Shown here one piece after another: positions 27,602 to 34,642 of a DNA stretch of 64,000 bases; position 1 is the first letter of the stretch; every line of letters begins with the position of its first letter. Location of the stretch: NCBI GenBank assembly GCA_963975425.1, contig CAXBGS010000008.1, forward strand, positions 284,930 to 348,929, written 5' to 3'. A program made the position numbers and the translations under genes. The notes under the pieces are model-generated. The model worked only from the letters and a program-made list of their open reading frames with translations. It did not search any database and was not told where the DNA came from. The stretch is from CAXBGS01 sp963975425. Lineage in GTDB: Bacteria > Planctomycetota > Planctomycetia > Pirellulales > Pirellulaceae.

Positions 27602-28102
27602 TTAGTCGGTCAGATTGCGAACGACCTTGCGCATTCTCGGTGGCATCCGATAGCGAGCGTTGCCGGCATCATCTTCGCCGGCTTCTTCCGCCGGCACCAA
27701 GAATCGGACATCAAGTCGCTTTTCAAGTTTCGCGAAGATGGCCTTCATCGATCGCATCTTGTTCTTTTTCACGCCAAGCGCATCGTCGAATTCGGCCAAC
27801 GAGCGAGGTGTATCGTCAAGCGCGGCGATGCCGGAAACGAATCGCCACACGCCGCGTTGTTTGATCGGCTGCAACCGTTGACGCAGCGGCGTCTTGGCTT
27901 GGCGCGATCCTTGACCGCCGCCTTCGCCATAACAGTTGCCGCGTCCTTTTCGCCCACCGCGTGGACCGAGCAGCTCTGCCCGTCCGCCACCGGCGTCAGG
28001 TCCGCCCCCGGGGCCACCGGTGCGACCGAGGATCATTCGAATCTGCTGCATCCCGCGGCGGCAATCCGCCGCGTCATCTAAATCAATCATCAAGTAAGGC
28101 AT
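27602..28102 (-). CDS. Glycine-rich hypothetical protein, possibly winged-helix
   Basis: A 166-residue protein, start ATG at 28102 (MPYLMIDLDDAADC). The frame runs further upstream without a plausible start. The middle (about 30-70) is Gly/Arg rich and looks disordered. The C-terminal ~90 residues contain a helix-rich segment, LGVKKNKMRSMKAIFAKLEK then RLDVRFLVPAEE, which reads like a helix-turn-helix followed by a wing. It converges with flhB and is transcribed away from the leu leader. Function unknown, and the DNA-binding idea is only an inference. A 22-bp perfect palindrome lies 57 bp upstream of its start. Confidence 0.5.
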   Translation of the reverse strand: MPYLMIDLDDAADCRRGMQQIRMILGRTGGPGGGPDAGGGRAELLGPRGGRKGRGNCYGEGGGQGSRQAKTPLRQRLQPIKQRGVWRFVSGIAALDDTPRSLAEFDDALGVKKNKMRSMKAIFAKLEKRLDVRFLVPAEEAGEDDAGNARYRMPPRMRKVVRNLTD

Positions 28103-28158
28103 CCACTGTTCTCCGTTGGATGTGAGTAATGTGTTTCGACCCTGACAATATACGCACC

Positions 28159-28180
28159 ACGCCTTGCGTACGCAAGGCGT
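28159..28180. promoter_or_regulatory. 22-bp perfect palindrome, operator-like
   Basis: ACGCCTTGCGT is followed directly by its reverse complement ACGCAAGGCGT. It lies upstream of the minus-strand gene at 27602-28102 and is followed on the plus strand by another GTACGC and an A-run. It could be an operator for that gene or a hairpin. No gene explains it. Confidence 0.55.
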
Positions 28181-28267
28181 ACGCAAAAAAACTCGCGTCC
28201 AGGCGACTAATCGCACTCCAACAGCCCGCCGCCCATCGACCGGCGAATACGACCGAGCGACATGACC

Positions 28268-28308
28268 GCAGGGCAGGGGATTGCCGCAATCGAGCCCTGC
28301 CCGTTGCG
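28268..28308. repeat. Stem-loop containing inverted GGGCAGGG
   Basis: GCAGGGCAGGG (28269-28279 region) faces CCCTGCCC (28295-28302), with an inner hairpin GATTGC/GCAATC between them. No T-run follows on either strand, so I do not call a terminator. It is the only place in the window where CCCTGCCC occurs on the plus strand. Confidence 0.55.
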
Positions 28309-28354
28309 GACGAGCCTTGAGGACTTTGAAAAAACAGCGTGGTGAGGCGAACCA

Positions 28355-28384
28355 TTGACGCGGGGCGGCGGTCCTGCCTAACAT
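28355..28384 (+). promoter_or_regulatory. Predicted sigma-70-type promoter of the leu leader
   Basis: TTGACG at 28355-28360 and TAACAT at 28379-28384 are separated by 18 bp. Both boxes are close to the housekeeping consensus. The expected start of transcription, about seven bases after the -10 box, falls at or next to base 28391, the A of the leader peptide ATG. Confidence 0.65.
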
Positions 28385-28390
28385 ACGACC

Positions 28391-28456
28391 ATGACAAACC
28401 CGACGACCCTGCTCCTATCGCTACTACTTTTGCGACGCCACCGCGTCGAGCGATAA
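28391..28456 (+). CDS. leuL: Leucine-rich leader peptide of the leuA attenuator
   Basis: A 21-codon frame, ATG 28391 to TAA 28454-28456. Codons 7-14 encode LLLSLLLL: CTG, CTC, CTA, TCG, CTA, CTA, CTT, TTG. The peptide ends RRHRVER. Seven leucines in an eight-codon block upstream of the first enzyme of leucine synthesis is the hallmark of ribosome-mediated attenuation. No Shine-Dalgarno sequence precedes the ATG, and the predicted transcription start coincides with it, so translation may be leaderless. The terminator lies 50 bp downstream. It is read as a sensor: scarce Leu-tRNA stalls the ribosome here. This is an inference from architecture, not experiment. Confidence 0.82.
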   Translation: MTNPTTLLLSLLLLRRHRVER

Positions 28457-28515
28457 GGGTTTGTTTGGACCGCACCCAGCGGTCACCACCGAAAAAACAA
28501 CATGACCCGAGTCGC
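28433..28515 (+). promoter_or_regulatory. Alternative RNA pairings of the leu attenuator
   Basis: Three mutually arranged pairings are visible. A pause-type hairpin CGACGC/GCGTCG (28433-28438 with 28443-28448, loop CACC) lies just after the Leu codons. A candidate antiterminator joins 28450-28461 with 28504-28515: five pairs, a 2x2 internal loop and five more pairs, using the same arm the terminator needs. A small hairpin GACCGC/GCGGTC (28468-28473 with 28479-28484) sits inside that loop. A ribosome at the leader stop codon would cover 28450-28461 and favour termination. One stalled on the Leu codons would leave it free. Confidence 0.65.
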
Positions 28516-28535
28516 TCAGCGACTCGGGTTTTTTT
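28506..28535 (+). terminator. Intrinsic terminator (attenuator) upstream of leuA
   Basis: Perfect 10-bp stem CCCGAGTCGC/GCGACTCGGG (28506-28515 with 28519-28528), loop TCA, then seven T (28529-28535). It stands between the leader peptide and leuA in the same direction, with no upstream gene to terminate other than the leader. Confidence 0.88.
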
Positions 28536-28581
28536 ATGCTTTCTCACCCCACGGCCCTCCACTCACACGGATTTAAGTCAG

Positions 28582-30150
28582 ATGTCGCAACCGAGTTCCG
28601 CCATCGAATCACAAGACGATGCGACCGGCACCGAAAACCAGCGTACGATTCGAATTTTTGACACGACGCTGCGTGACGGCGAGCAGTCGCCCGGCGCCAG
28701 CATGAATTTGGCCGAAAAACTAGAAGTCGCTCAGATGCTGACCGACTTGGGTGTCGACATCATCGAGGCCGGATTTCCGATCGCTTCGCCGGGTGATTTT
28801 GAAGCCGTCAAGCAAATCGCACAGACCGTTCGTGGCAGCACGATTTGCGGCCTGGCGCGTTGCAGCGACAAAGACATCGACGCGGCATGGGAAGCAGTCA
28901 AGCACGCACCGCAGTCGCGGATTCATGTCTTCTTGGCGACCAGCGCGATTCACCGCGAGTTCAAGTTACGGATGACCCCGGACGAAATCGTCGAACGCGC
29001 CGTTGCGGGCGTGAAGCGAGCCGCGGGCTACTGTGACGACGTCGAATTTTCGCCCGAAGACGCATGCCGGACCGAATACGATTTCTTGTGCCGCGTGGTC
29101 GAAGCGGCGATTGATGCCGGCGCAACGACGATCAACATTCCCGACACGGTCGGGTACACCACGCCGGGTGAGATCTATGACCGATTCAAAATGCTGAGAG
29201 ATCGAGTTCCGAATATGGACAAGGCGGTCCTGAGCACACATTGCCACGACGACTTGGGCATGGCGGTTGCCAACAGTTTGGCCGCCGTCGCGGCCGGCGC
29301 GGGACAGATCGAGTGCACCATCAACGGCATCGGCGAACGTGCCGGCAATGCCGCACTGGAAGAAGTCGTGATGGCGATGAAAACTCGCAGTGACTTTTAT
29401 GGCTGTCACACGAACATCGATTCCAAACGCTTGGTACCGGCCAGCCGATTGGTCAGTACCACCACGGGAATCAACGTTCAACGAAACAAAGCCATCGTCG
29501 GCCGTAATGCGTTTGCGCACGAATCAGGCATTCACCAAGACGGCATGCTGAAAGAACGCACAACTTACGAAATCATGTCACCCGAAGAAGTCGGATTTGC
29601 AAAGACCGACTTGGTACTGGGCAAACACAGCGGCCGCGCCGCGTTGGCCGATCGCGCCAAAACACTCGGGTACACGCTGTCGGGCGCACAGTTACAAACC
29701 GTGTTCGAGCAATTCAAACTGCTTGCCGATAAGAAGAAAGAGATCTACGACGGCGACATCATGGCGTTGGTCCAACAACAGATCAGCGGCAGCGTCGACG
29801 AACAGTGGAGCTTGGTGGACTATGAAGTCACCAGCGGCAAGACGAGATCCCCCAACGTTCGCGTGACGTTGAAACACGGCGATGAAAACATCACCGAGGA
29901 AGTCCAACAGGGCGACGGACCGATCGACGCCGCGTTCTGGGCGGTCGAAAAAATCACTCAGATTCCGCTGGTGTGCAAGGACTTTCGAGTTCGCAGTGCA
30001 ACGCTTGGCCGCGATGCGATCGGCGAAGTCAACTTGGAAGTCGAACACAAGGGCCGCAGCTACCGAGGTGTCGGCGTCAGCACGGACAGTGTCGAGAGCA
30101 CGATTTTGGCCATCCTGAACGCGGTCAACCGGATCGAGGGCGAAAAGTAG
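28582..30150 (+). CDS. leuA: 2-Isopropylmalate synthase
   Basis: LeuA (522 residues from ATG 28582) condenses acetyl-CoA with 2-oxoisovalerate, the committed step of leucine synthesis. The TIM-barrel catalytic domain begins with RIFDTTLRDGEQSPGA, and metal ligands are in STHCHDDLGMAVANS. The LeuA regulatory domain (about 390-520) is complete, so leucine feedback inhibition is expected. The open frame back to 28339 crosses the attenuator and is not coding. Together with the leader peptide this gives two levels of leucine control. The neighbours are not leu genes, so leuA is alone here. Confidence 0.96.
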   Translation: MSQPSSAIESQDDATGTENQRTIRIFDTTLRDGEQSPGASMNLAEKLEVAQMLTDLGVDIIEAGFPIASPGDFEAVKQIAQTVRGSTICGLARCSDKDIDAAWEAVKHAPQSRIHVFLATSAIHREFKLRMTPDEIVERAVAGVKRAAGYCDDVEFSPEDACRTEYDFLCRVVEAAIDAGATTINIPDTVGYTTPGEIYDRFKMLRDRVPNMDKAVLSTHCHDDLGMAVANSLAAVAAGAGQIECTINGIGERAGNAALEEVVMAMKTRSDFYGCHTNIDSKRLVPASRLVSTTTGINVQRNKAIVGRNAFAHESGIHQDGMLKERTTYEIMSPEEVGFAKTDLVLGKHSGRAALADRAKTLGYTLSGAQLQTVFEQFKLLADKKKEIYDGDIMALVQQQISGSVDEQWSLVDYEVTSGKTRSPNVRVTLKHGDENITEEVQQGDGPIDAAFWAVEKITQIPLVCKDFRVRSATLGRDAIGEVNLEVEHKGRSYRGVGVSTDSVESTILAILNAVNRIEGEK

Positions 30151-30224
30151 CCGGCCGCGCTGCGGCAAGCAGATCCGAGCTGAACGGCCGCAAACAGAAC
30201 CCGTTGCAGAACCGCATTGCAGCA

Positions 30225-30264
30225 CCCAGTTAACGCGATTGAATTCGGCGTCGCGTTAACTGGG
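30225..30264. repeat. 14-bp perfect inverted repeat between convergent genes
   Basis: CCCAGTTAACGCGA (30225-30238) pairs with TCGCGTTAACTGGG (30251-30264) around a 12-base loop. It lies between the ends of leuA and the convergent uronate isomerase-like gene. There is no T-run on either side (G-run on plus), so it may be a Rho-independent-like barrier or an mRNA 3'-end stabiliser rather than a standard terminator. Confidence 0.7.
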
Positions 30265-30282
30265 GGGGATGCATCACCTGAA

Positions 30283-32283
30283 TTATTCTTCGTCAGGTTC
30301 GTCCAAGACGAACTCGTCGTCGTCTTCGCCGGAAGCCGCCGTTTCATCCGGTCGCATCGTCCACTCGCCCGTCGTCGGATCCGGTTTCAACTGCAGCGAA
30401 TCCTCATCGGGCGAAAAAGAGGAATCGCCCTCGAGCATCTGAATTTGCGGTTCGTCATCGTCCTGCTCGCCCATCAAGTCACCGACGTCCAAAGCCTCAT
30501 CATCGGCGAGCACCTCGATCGCTTCGGCGTCCAAGACTGCCGGTGTACCGCCCAGATTCTCTGCAACTTCGCGTAACTCGACATCGGCAGCATCGACTTC
30601 GGCAATTTCGTCATCGGTCGGAAGCGGATCTTCCGACTCGGCCCAAGTCTCTTCGAGGTCGACGACCGGCCCCTCATCGGCCGTGCCTTCGGCGTCTTCG
30701 TCGTCACCAATTTCGCTTGCATCTTGGCTAGCCGATTCAAGACCGTCATCGCTTGACGGGTCCACGCTCAACACATCTTCCCGCGACTCGGGCTCAGCGG
30801 GCGATTCATCCACTTGGATCATGCCGATGGCACCGGCGGCGAGTGCGGAAGTTGCGGCGGCAACCTGCGGTTCGATGACGATGGTGTCTTCCAGCCCAGC
30901 GGACTCTTCGGTGTGCGACGACTCGGGCTCATCACCGGGCGCATCAGGGGCATGTTCGGCCGGGGCAACCGACGGGGGTTCTTGGACGGTTTCGCCGGGA
31001 CGTCGAAAGATCGTGTCGACATTGCCGCGCAACACCTGCCTGGCCAGGTCGATCGCTTGCTCCTCGGACCACCCACTGCCAACTACGAAATGATCAGTCA
31101 ACACGCGGGCGAGGACTTGCCGGTACATGTCGAACTTTGGCCAAACGAATTCCAACTTGTACGCGTCGCTGTAATACGCAACTTGTTTATTGCGTGGCAC
31201 GGCTTCCAATCTGGCGTTTGCATCGCGAGAGATAAACGACGGCGTGTTGCTGTACCACCAATGGCCGTTGGTATAGACATTCGGAAAAATCCAGGCGTGA
31301 CTGACCAGTTCTTGGTTGGTGACGCTGGCTAGCACCGAAATCGGAAACTTGACGTCGGGAAACGCGTTAAAAAGTTCAGCATACTGCGTCAGCGAAACTC
31401 GCGAATCATATAAGTCTTGTCCCTGATAGACGCCGTCCTGGTAAACGCCTCGATTGACTCCGATCATCAAATCAAACGGCAATGAATACTCATCACACAG
31501 TTCGGCCAGCGTCCAAAACACCCGGCGTGAGAGGGCGTCGATGTGCGCCGGGTCGGCCTGCAGGTTCTGGCTCAACACGTGATCCAGTGCGGTACCGGCA
31601 CGCCCGTCGCTGACACGCGTGGGCTGAAATGTCGGAGGAATCGAGATCGCACACGCGCGGGCGCCGCGACTGACGAAGTGCTCAAACCGCTGCTGAAGCG
31701 CATCGCGCAGGCTGCCCAGTGAGCCATCCAGTTCGACACCCGTGCTGGCGGCCAAGCGAACTTGCGTTTCAGGTTTCGCCAAGTGAAAGACCAAGTCATC
31801 GGTGCGCAGACATGGGATGTATGTTTGCGTATCAAAACCATCAAGCGGGTCATCGAAATCGTTAGTCAAGAAAACCGCTTCGACGTTGCTCTCTTCCAAC
31901 ACGATCTGGGACCACTGAGCCGACGCCATGCGGTCTTCGGCGGCATCGTACAAGGATTCCCAATTCGACTCATCGATTCGAGCATCCTGGATGCCGAAAA
32001 ACTTTTGGCATAGCTGTACCAACCATGCGTAGTTTGCCGTGTTGTCGATGTGCCGGAGACCTCCGACCAGTCGCCGGACCAGTTCACGCGGTTGGATTCC
32101 CGGTTCTTCGATTTCGGACTTGGCCATCCCGGACGAGTGCGCCAATTCGGTGTAGTAGTGGTACCCGAGAATGTCGGCCAAGGTTGTCGAACCGGGTGCA
32201 TGCGGATTGATGTGCGTATGCGGGTCGACCAAACCGATTGACGAGATGGCATGGTAAATCTCTTGGCGAACGATCTCGGACAT
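30283..32283 (-). CDS. Uronate isomerase-like protein with long acidic tail
   Basis: A 666-residue protein. ATG at 32283 (MSEIVRQEIYHAI) is preferred, since the 48 residues upstream in frame are Ser/Arg-rich non-coding-like sequence. Residues 1-430 resemble the glucuronate/uronate isomerase (UxaC, PF02614) branch of the amidohydrolase fold, with the metal motif DPHTHINPH near residue 20 and NGHWWYSNTP late in the barrel. From about residue 434 a 233-residue tail follows, very rich in Asp and Glu and low in complexity, ending DEPDEE. UxaC proteins normally stop near 470 residues. Enzymatic activity is plausible but not proven, and the tail's role is unknown. Confidence 0.78.
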   Translation of the reverse strand: MSEIVRQEIYHAISSIGLVDPHTHINPHAPGSTTLADILGYHYYTELAHSSGMAKSEIEEPGIQPRELVRRLVGGLRHIDNTANYAWLVQLCQKFFGIQDARIDESNWESLYDAAEDRMASAQWSQIVLEESNVEAVFLTNDFDDPLDGFDTQTYIPCLRTDDLVFHLAKPETQVRLAASTGVELDGSLGSLRDALQQRFEHFVSRGARACAISIPPTFQPTRVSDGRAGTALDHVLSQNLQADPAHIDALSRRVFWTLAELCDEYSLPFDLMIGVNRGVYQDGVYQGQDLYDSRVSLTQYAELFNAFPDVKFPISVLASVTNQELVSHAWIFPNVYTNGHWWYSNTPSFISRDANARLEAVPRNKQVAYYSDAYKLEFVWPKFDMYRQVLARVLTDHFVVGSGWSEEQAIDLARQVLRGNVDTIFRRPGETVQEPPSVAPAEHAPDAPGDEPESSHTEESAGLEDTIVIEPQVAAATSALAAGAIGMIQVDESPAEPESREDVLSVDPSSDDGLESASQDASEIGDDEDAEGTADEGPVVDLEETWAESEDPLPTDDEIAEVDAADVELREVAENLGGTPAVLDAEAIEVLADDEALDVGDLMGEQDDDEPQIQMLEGDSSFSPDEDSLQLKPDPTTGEWTMRPDETAASGEDDDEFVLDEPDEE

Positions 32284-32759
32284 GGGCGTTGGTCGAAACA
32301 GAGAGGAAAGTGAGGAGGAAGAACCATACGAGCGACATAGTCGATCGGCTCGTCGGACGAAAAACGCGTGAACGGGCAAAGCTGTCTGGCTTAGATTGTG
32401 TGCAAAATCCGCTGAGATTCCCACCACTTGGCAAAATCACATCCAGAGCCCGTCATCGAACACCCCGACAGCGTTGCGAGATGGGACCTATCGGGCTCGC
32501 TGCCGGTGAAGTGTCGCGACAAGCCTTGAGCCACCACTCTGGCGAGGAGTCCAACAAAGAAACGCGACGAAACTGGTAAAAACGGCCCCGTAGTGCGGAT
32601 TCTGCGGTCTTCTGCGCGTGATCCTTGTGGGCCGGCGGAGAAAAAGGATGCGAATGGATTGGCATTGCGCTACAATGAGCCTACGCAAAACGACACGTCC
32701 ATCGTCGCTGGGGAACGTTGGTTTGCGACGAAGTTTGTTCGCGTTTTCGCGGAGCCGCA
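32284..32759. other. Intergenic region between divergent genes
   Basis: A 476-bp stretch between the uronate isomerase-like gene (minus) and the HtrA gene (plus). Short open frames on both strands lack start signals and look like noise. It should hold both promoters, but I see no clear boxes, repeat or hairpin. Confidence 0.55.
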
Positions 32760-34403
32760 ATGGACCATGACCCACACCCGACCGACGAACCTGCCGACGA
32801 ACGGTCTTCTCGACCGCTGCGGCCGATTTCGATGCCATCCGCTTCGATGCCATCCGCGTCCGGGTCATCCGTTTCTGGGCCATCCGTTTCATTGACCAAA
32901 GCGACGGTCCCGGTCGGTCGATTGTTGACCGATCTGGATTCAGACATCCATGTCCCGGGACTCGTTCGAGGGCACGAACAGGTCCAGGCCGACGAACACA
33001 CTCGGGCCGACCGACACACCCAGACGCACGAATCGGCAAGTCAACCGCTACAAGCCGATCTCACCAATCCCGATCCGCCGCTTGCCGAGCAGCCGTTGCG
33101 ACTGCAGCGCGTCGACACGGGATCGGTTACTAGTTTGCCCGGCGAACCTTCAATCTGCGAATCATGGCCACGACCGACGGCCATGACCGAACCGCAAGAC
33201 CGCGTCGAGCGACCGGCAACACCGAAAAAGGCGCCTGCAAAATCGAAAACGCCGGTTCGTCCGGACCCGGTCATCCAAAGCTTGACGCTGTTGCTGACGA
33301 TGGCATTGATGCTGGCGGCGGCGCGGTATGCCGTCCCCGGAATCGTCGAAGAAGTCCGCTACGCCTGGCATCGCGGCGAATTGAGAGCCGAGTATGAATC
33401 GGGCACCGAGGGACTCAGAAACGTCTCGCTGGACACGCTCAGCCAAGCCTACCAAATGGTCACCGCCGCAGTCGGTCCCAGCGTGGTGCACATCGAAGTG
33501 CATCGCCGGTCCGAGGATCTGGGTCTGCAAATCGCAAGCAAGTTGACGCGTCAATCGATGCAGATGTCCGATCAGGGCAGCGGTGTCATTGTCGATGCCG
33601 AAGGATACGTCCTGACCAATGATCACGTCATCGCGGATGGTACCGATATCACCGTAACACTGTCCGATGGCCGCCGAGTGAGTGCCGACGTCGTCGGCGT
33701 CGATGCGCTAACCGACTTGGCGCTGCTGAAAGTGGATGCGGATCGATTGATTCCGATCGCATGGGGCGACAGCGATCGTTGCAAAGTGGGATCACCGGTG
33801 TGGGCCGTCGGCAGCCCATTCGGTCTCGATCGCACCGTGACCTTCGGCATTCTTAGCGGCAAGCACCGAATGGTGCACGCAAAGTCGTTATCGCATTACC
33901 AAGATTTCATGCAAAGCGATGTTGCGGTCAATCCCGGCAACAGCGGCGGACCGCTCGTTGACGCGCGAGGCACGTTGGTGGGAATCAACACCGCGATTGT
34001 CGGCGACACGTATCAAGGCGTCAGTTTTTCGATTCCCAGTTTGGTCGCGCGACAAGTTTATGATCGCTTGAGGGCGAGCGGCCGCGTCGAACGAGCATGG
34101 CTGGGAGTGGTCCTGGCCGAAGTCGCGGATACGCAATTGATCGGCGAGGACCCACGTGTTCGCGGCGCCCTGATCAACGGTCTGGCGTCGGACAAATCGC
34201 CGGCGGCGGTGGCGGGACTGATGAAGCACGACCATGTCATCGCCGTTGATGACGTCTCGATTCGCGACATGGGACACCTGATGCGTGTGATCGGGGCTGC
34301 TGATACGGGCACGACGGTTCAAATCGATGTCGTGCGCGATGGCCAACGATTGACCTTGCCGGTGCGACTGGACAGCCGGCCTCGCGAGCTGGATTTGCGC
34401 TAA
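32760..34403 (+). CDS. HtrA/DegP-like serine protease, membrane-anchored
   Basis: A 547-residue protease for misfolded envelope proteins. ATG 32760 has GGAG at 32751-32754. Residues 1-170 are a Pro/Ser/Thr-rich, probably cytoplasmic and disordered segment, including four 5-residue repeats (SMPSA-like, residues 24-43). One membrane helix follows (about 172-192). The trypsin-like domain carries H289 (TNDHVI), D319 (LTDLALL) and S395 (GNSGGPL). A single PDZ domain ends the protein (about 440-535). This is an anchored DegS-like layout with one PDZ but with an unusually long N-terminal tail. Likely role: envelope stress sensing or quality control. Confidence 0.9.
   Translation: MDHDPHPTDEPADERSSRPLRPISMPSASMPSASGSSVSGPSVSLTKATVPVGRLLTDLDSDIHVPGLVRGHEQVQADEHTRADRHTQTHESASQPLQADLTNPDPPLAEQPLRLQRVDTGSVTSLPGEPSICESWPRPTAMTEPQDRVERPATPKKAPAKSKTPVRPDPVIQSLTLLLTMALMLAAARYAVPGIVEEVRYAWHRGELRAEYESGTEGLRNVSLDTLSQAYQMVTAAVGPSVVHIEVHRRSEDLGLQIASKLTRQSMQMSDQGSGVIVDAEGYVLTNDHVIADGTDITVTLSDGRRVSADVVGVDALTDLALLKVDADRLIPIAWGDSDRCKVGSPVWAVGSPFGLDRTVTFGILSGKHRMVHAKSLSHYQDFMQSDVAVNPGNSGGPLVDARGTLVGINTAIVGDTYQGVSFSIPSLVARQVYDRLRASGRVERAWLGVVLAEVADTQLIGEDPRVRGALINGLASDKSPAAVAGLMKHDHVIAVDDVSIRDMGHLMRVIGAADTGTTVQIDVVRDGQRLTLPVRLDSRPRELDLR
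32829..32888 (+). repeat. 15-bp in-frame repeat, four copies, in the HtrA gene
   Basis: Units start at 32829, 32844, 32859 and 32874. The first two are nearly identical (tcgatgccatccgc). The last two share tc-gg-catccgtt. They encode SMPSA, SMPSA, SGSSV, SGPSV in the disordered N-terminal tail. Confidence 0.85.
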
Positions 34404-34642
34404 ACGGCACGTCGTTTCAGACAAGAACGACGCCGACTGATGCATGAAAGCCGCCGATCGATCGCTGCCCTGCGGGGGTGGCTGGAGCGATGTGTTCCTC
34501 TTAGACTTCCGAAGACGAAGTTTCACCAGCGTTTGAGCCGGAATAACGCTTTCGATGCAAGCACCGCAACCTTGCGATGCCGGCGTAGATGAAAGTCGAC
34601 GGCTGTAGTATGTCGGCCCCAGTGCATGCCGGACCCGAGTAG

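Noticed and set aside
28083..28562. Open frame of 159 codons on the minus strand across the leuA upstream region
   Set aside because: It covers the promoter, leader peptide and terminator and has low-complexity composition; the plus-strand attenuator explains the region better.
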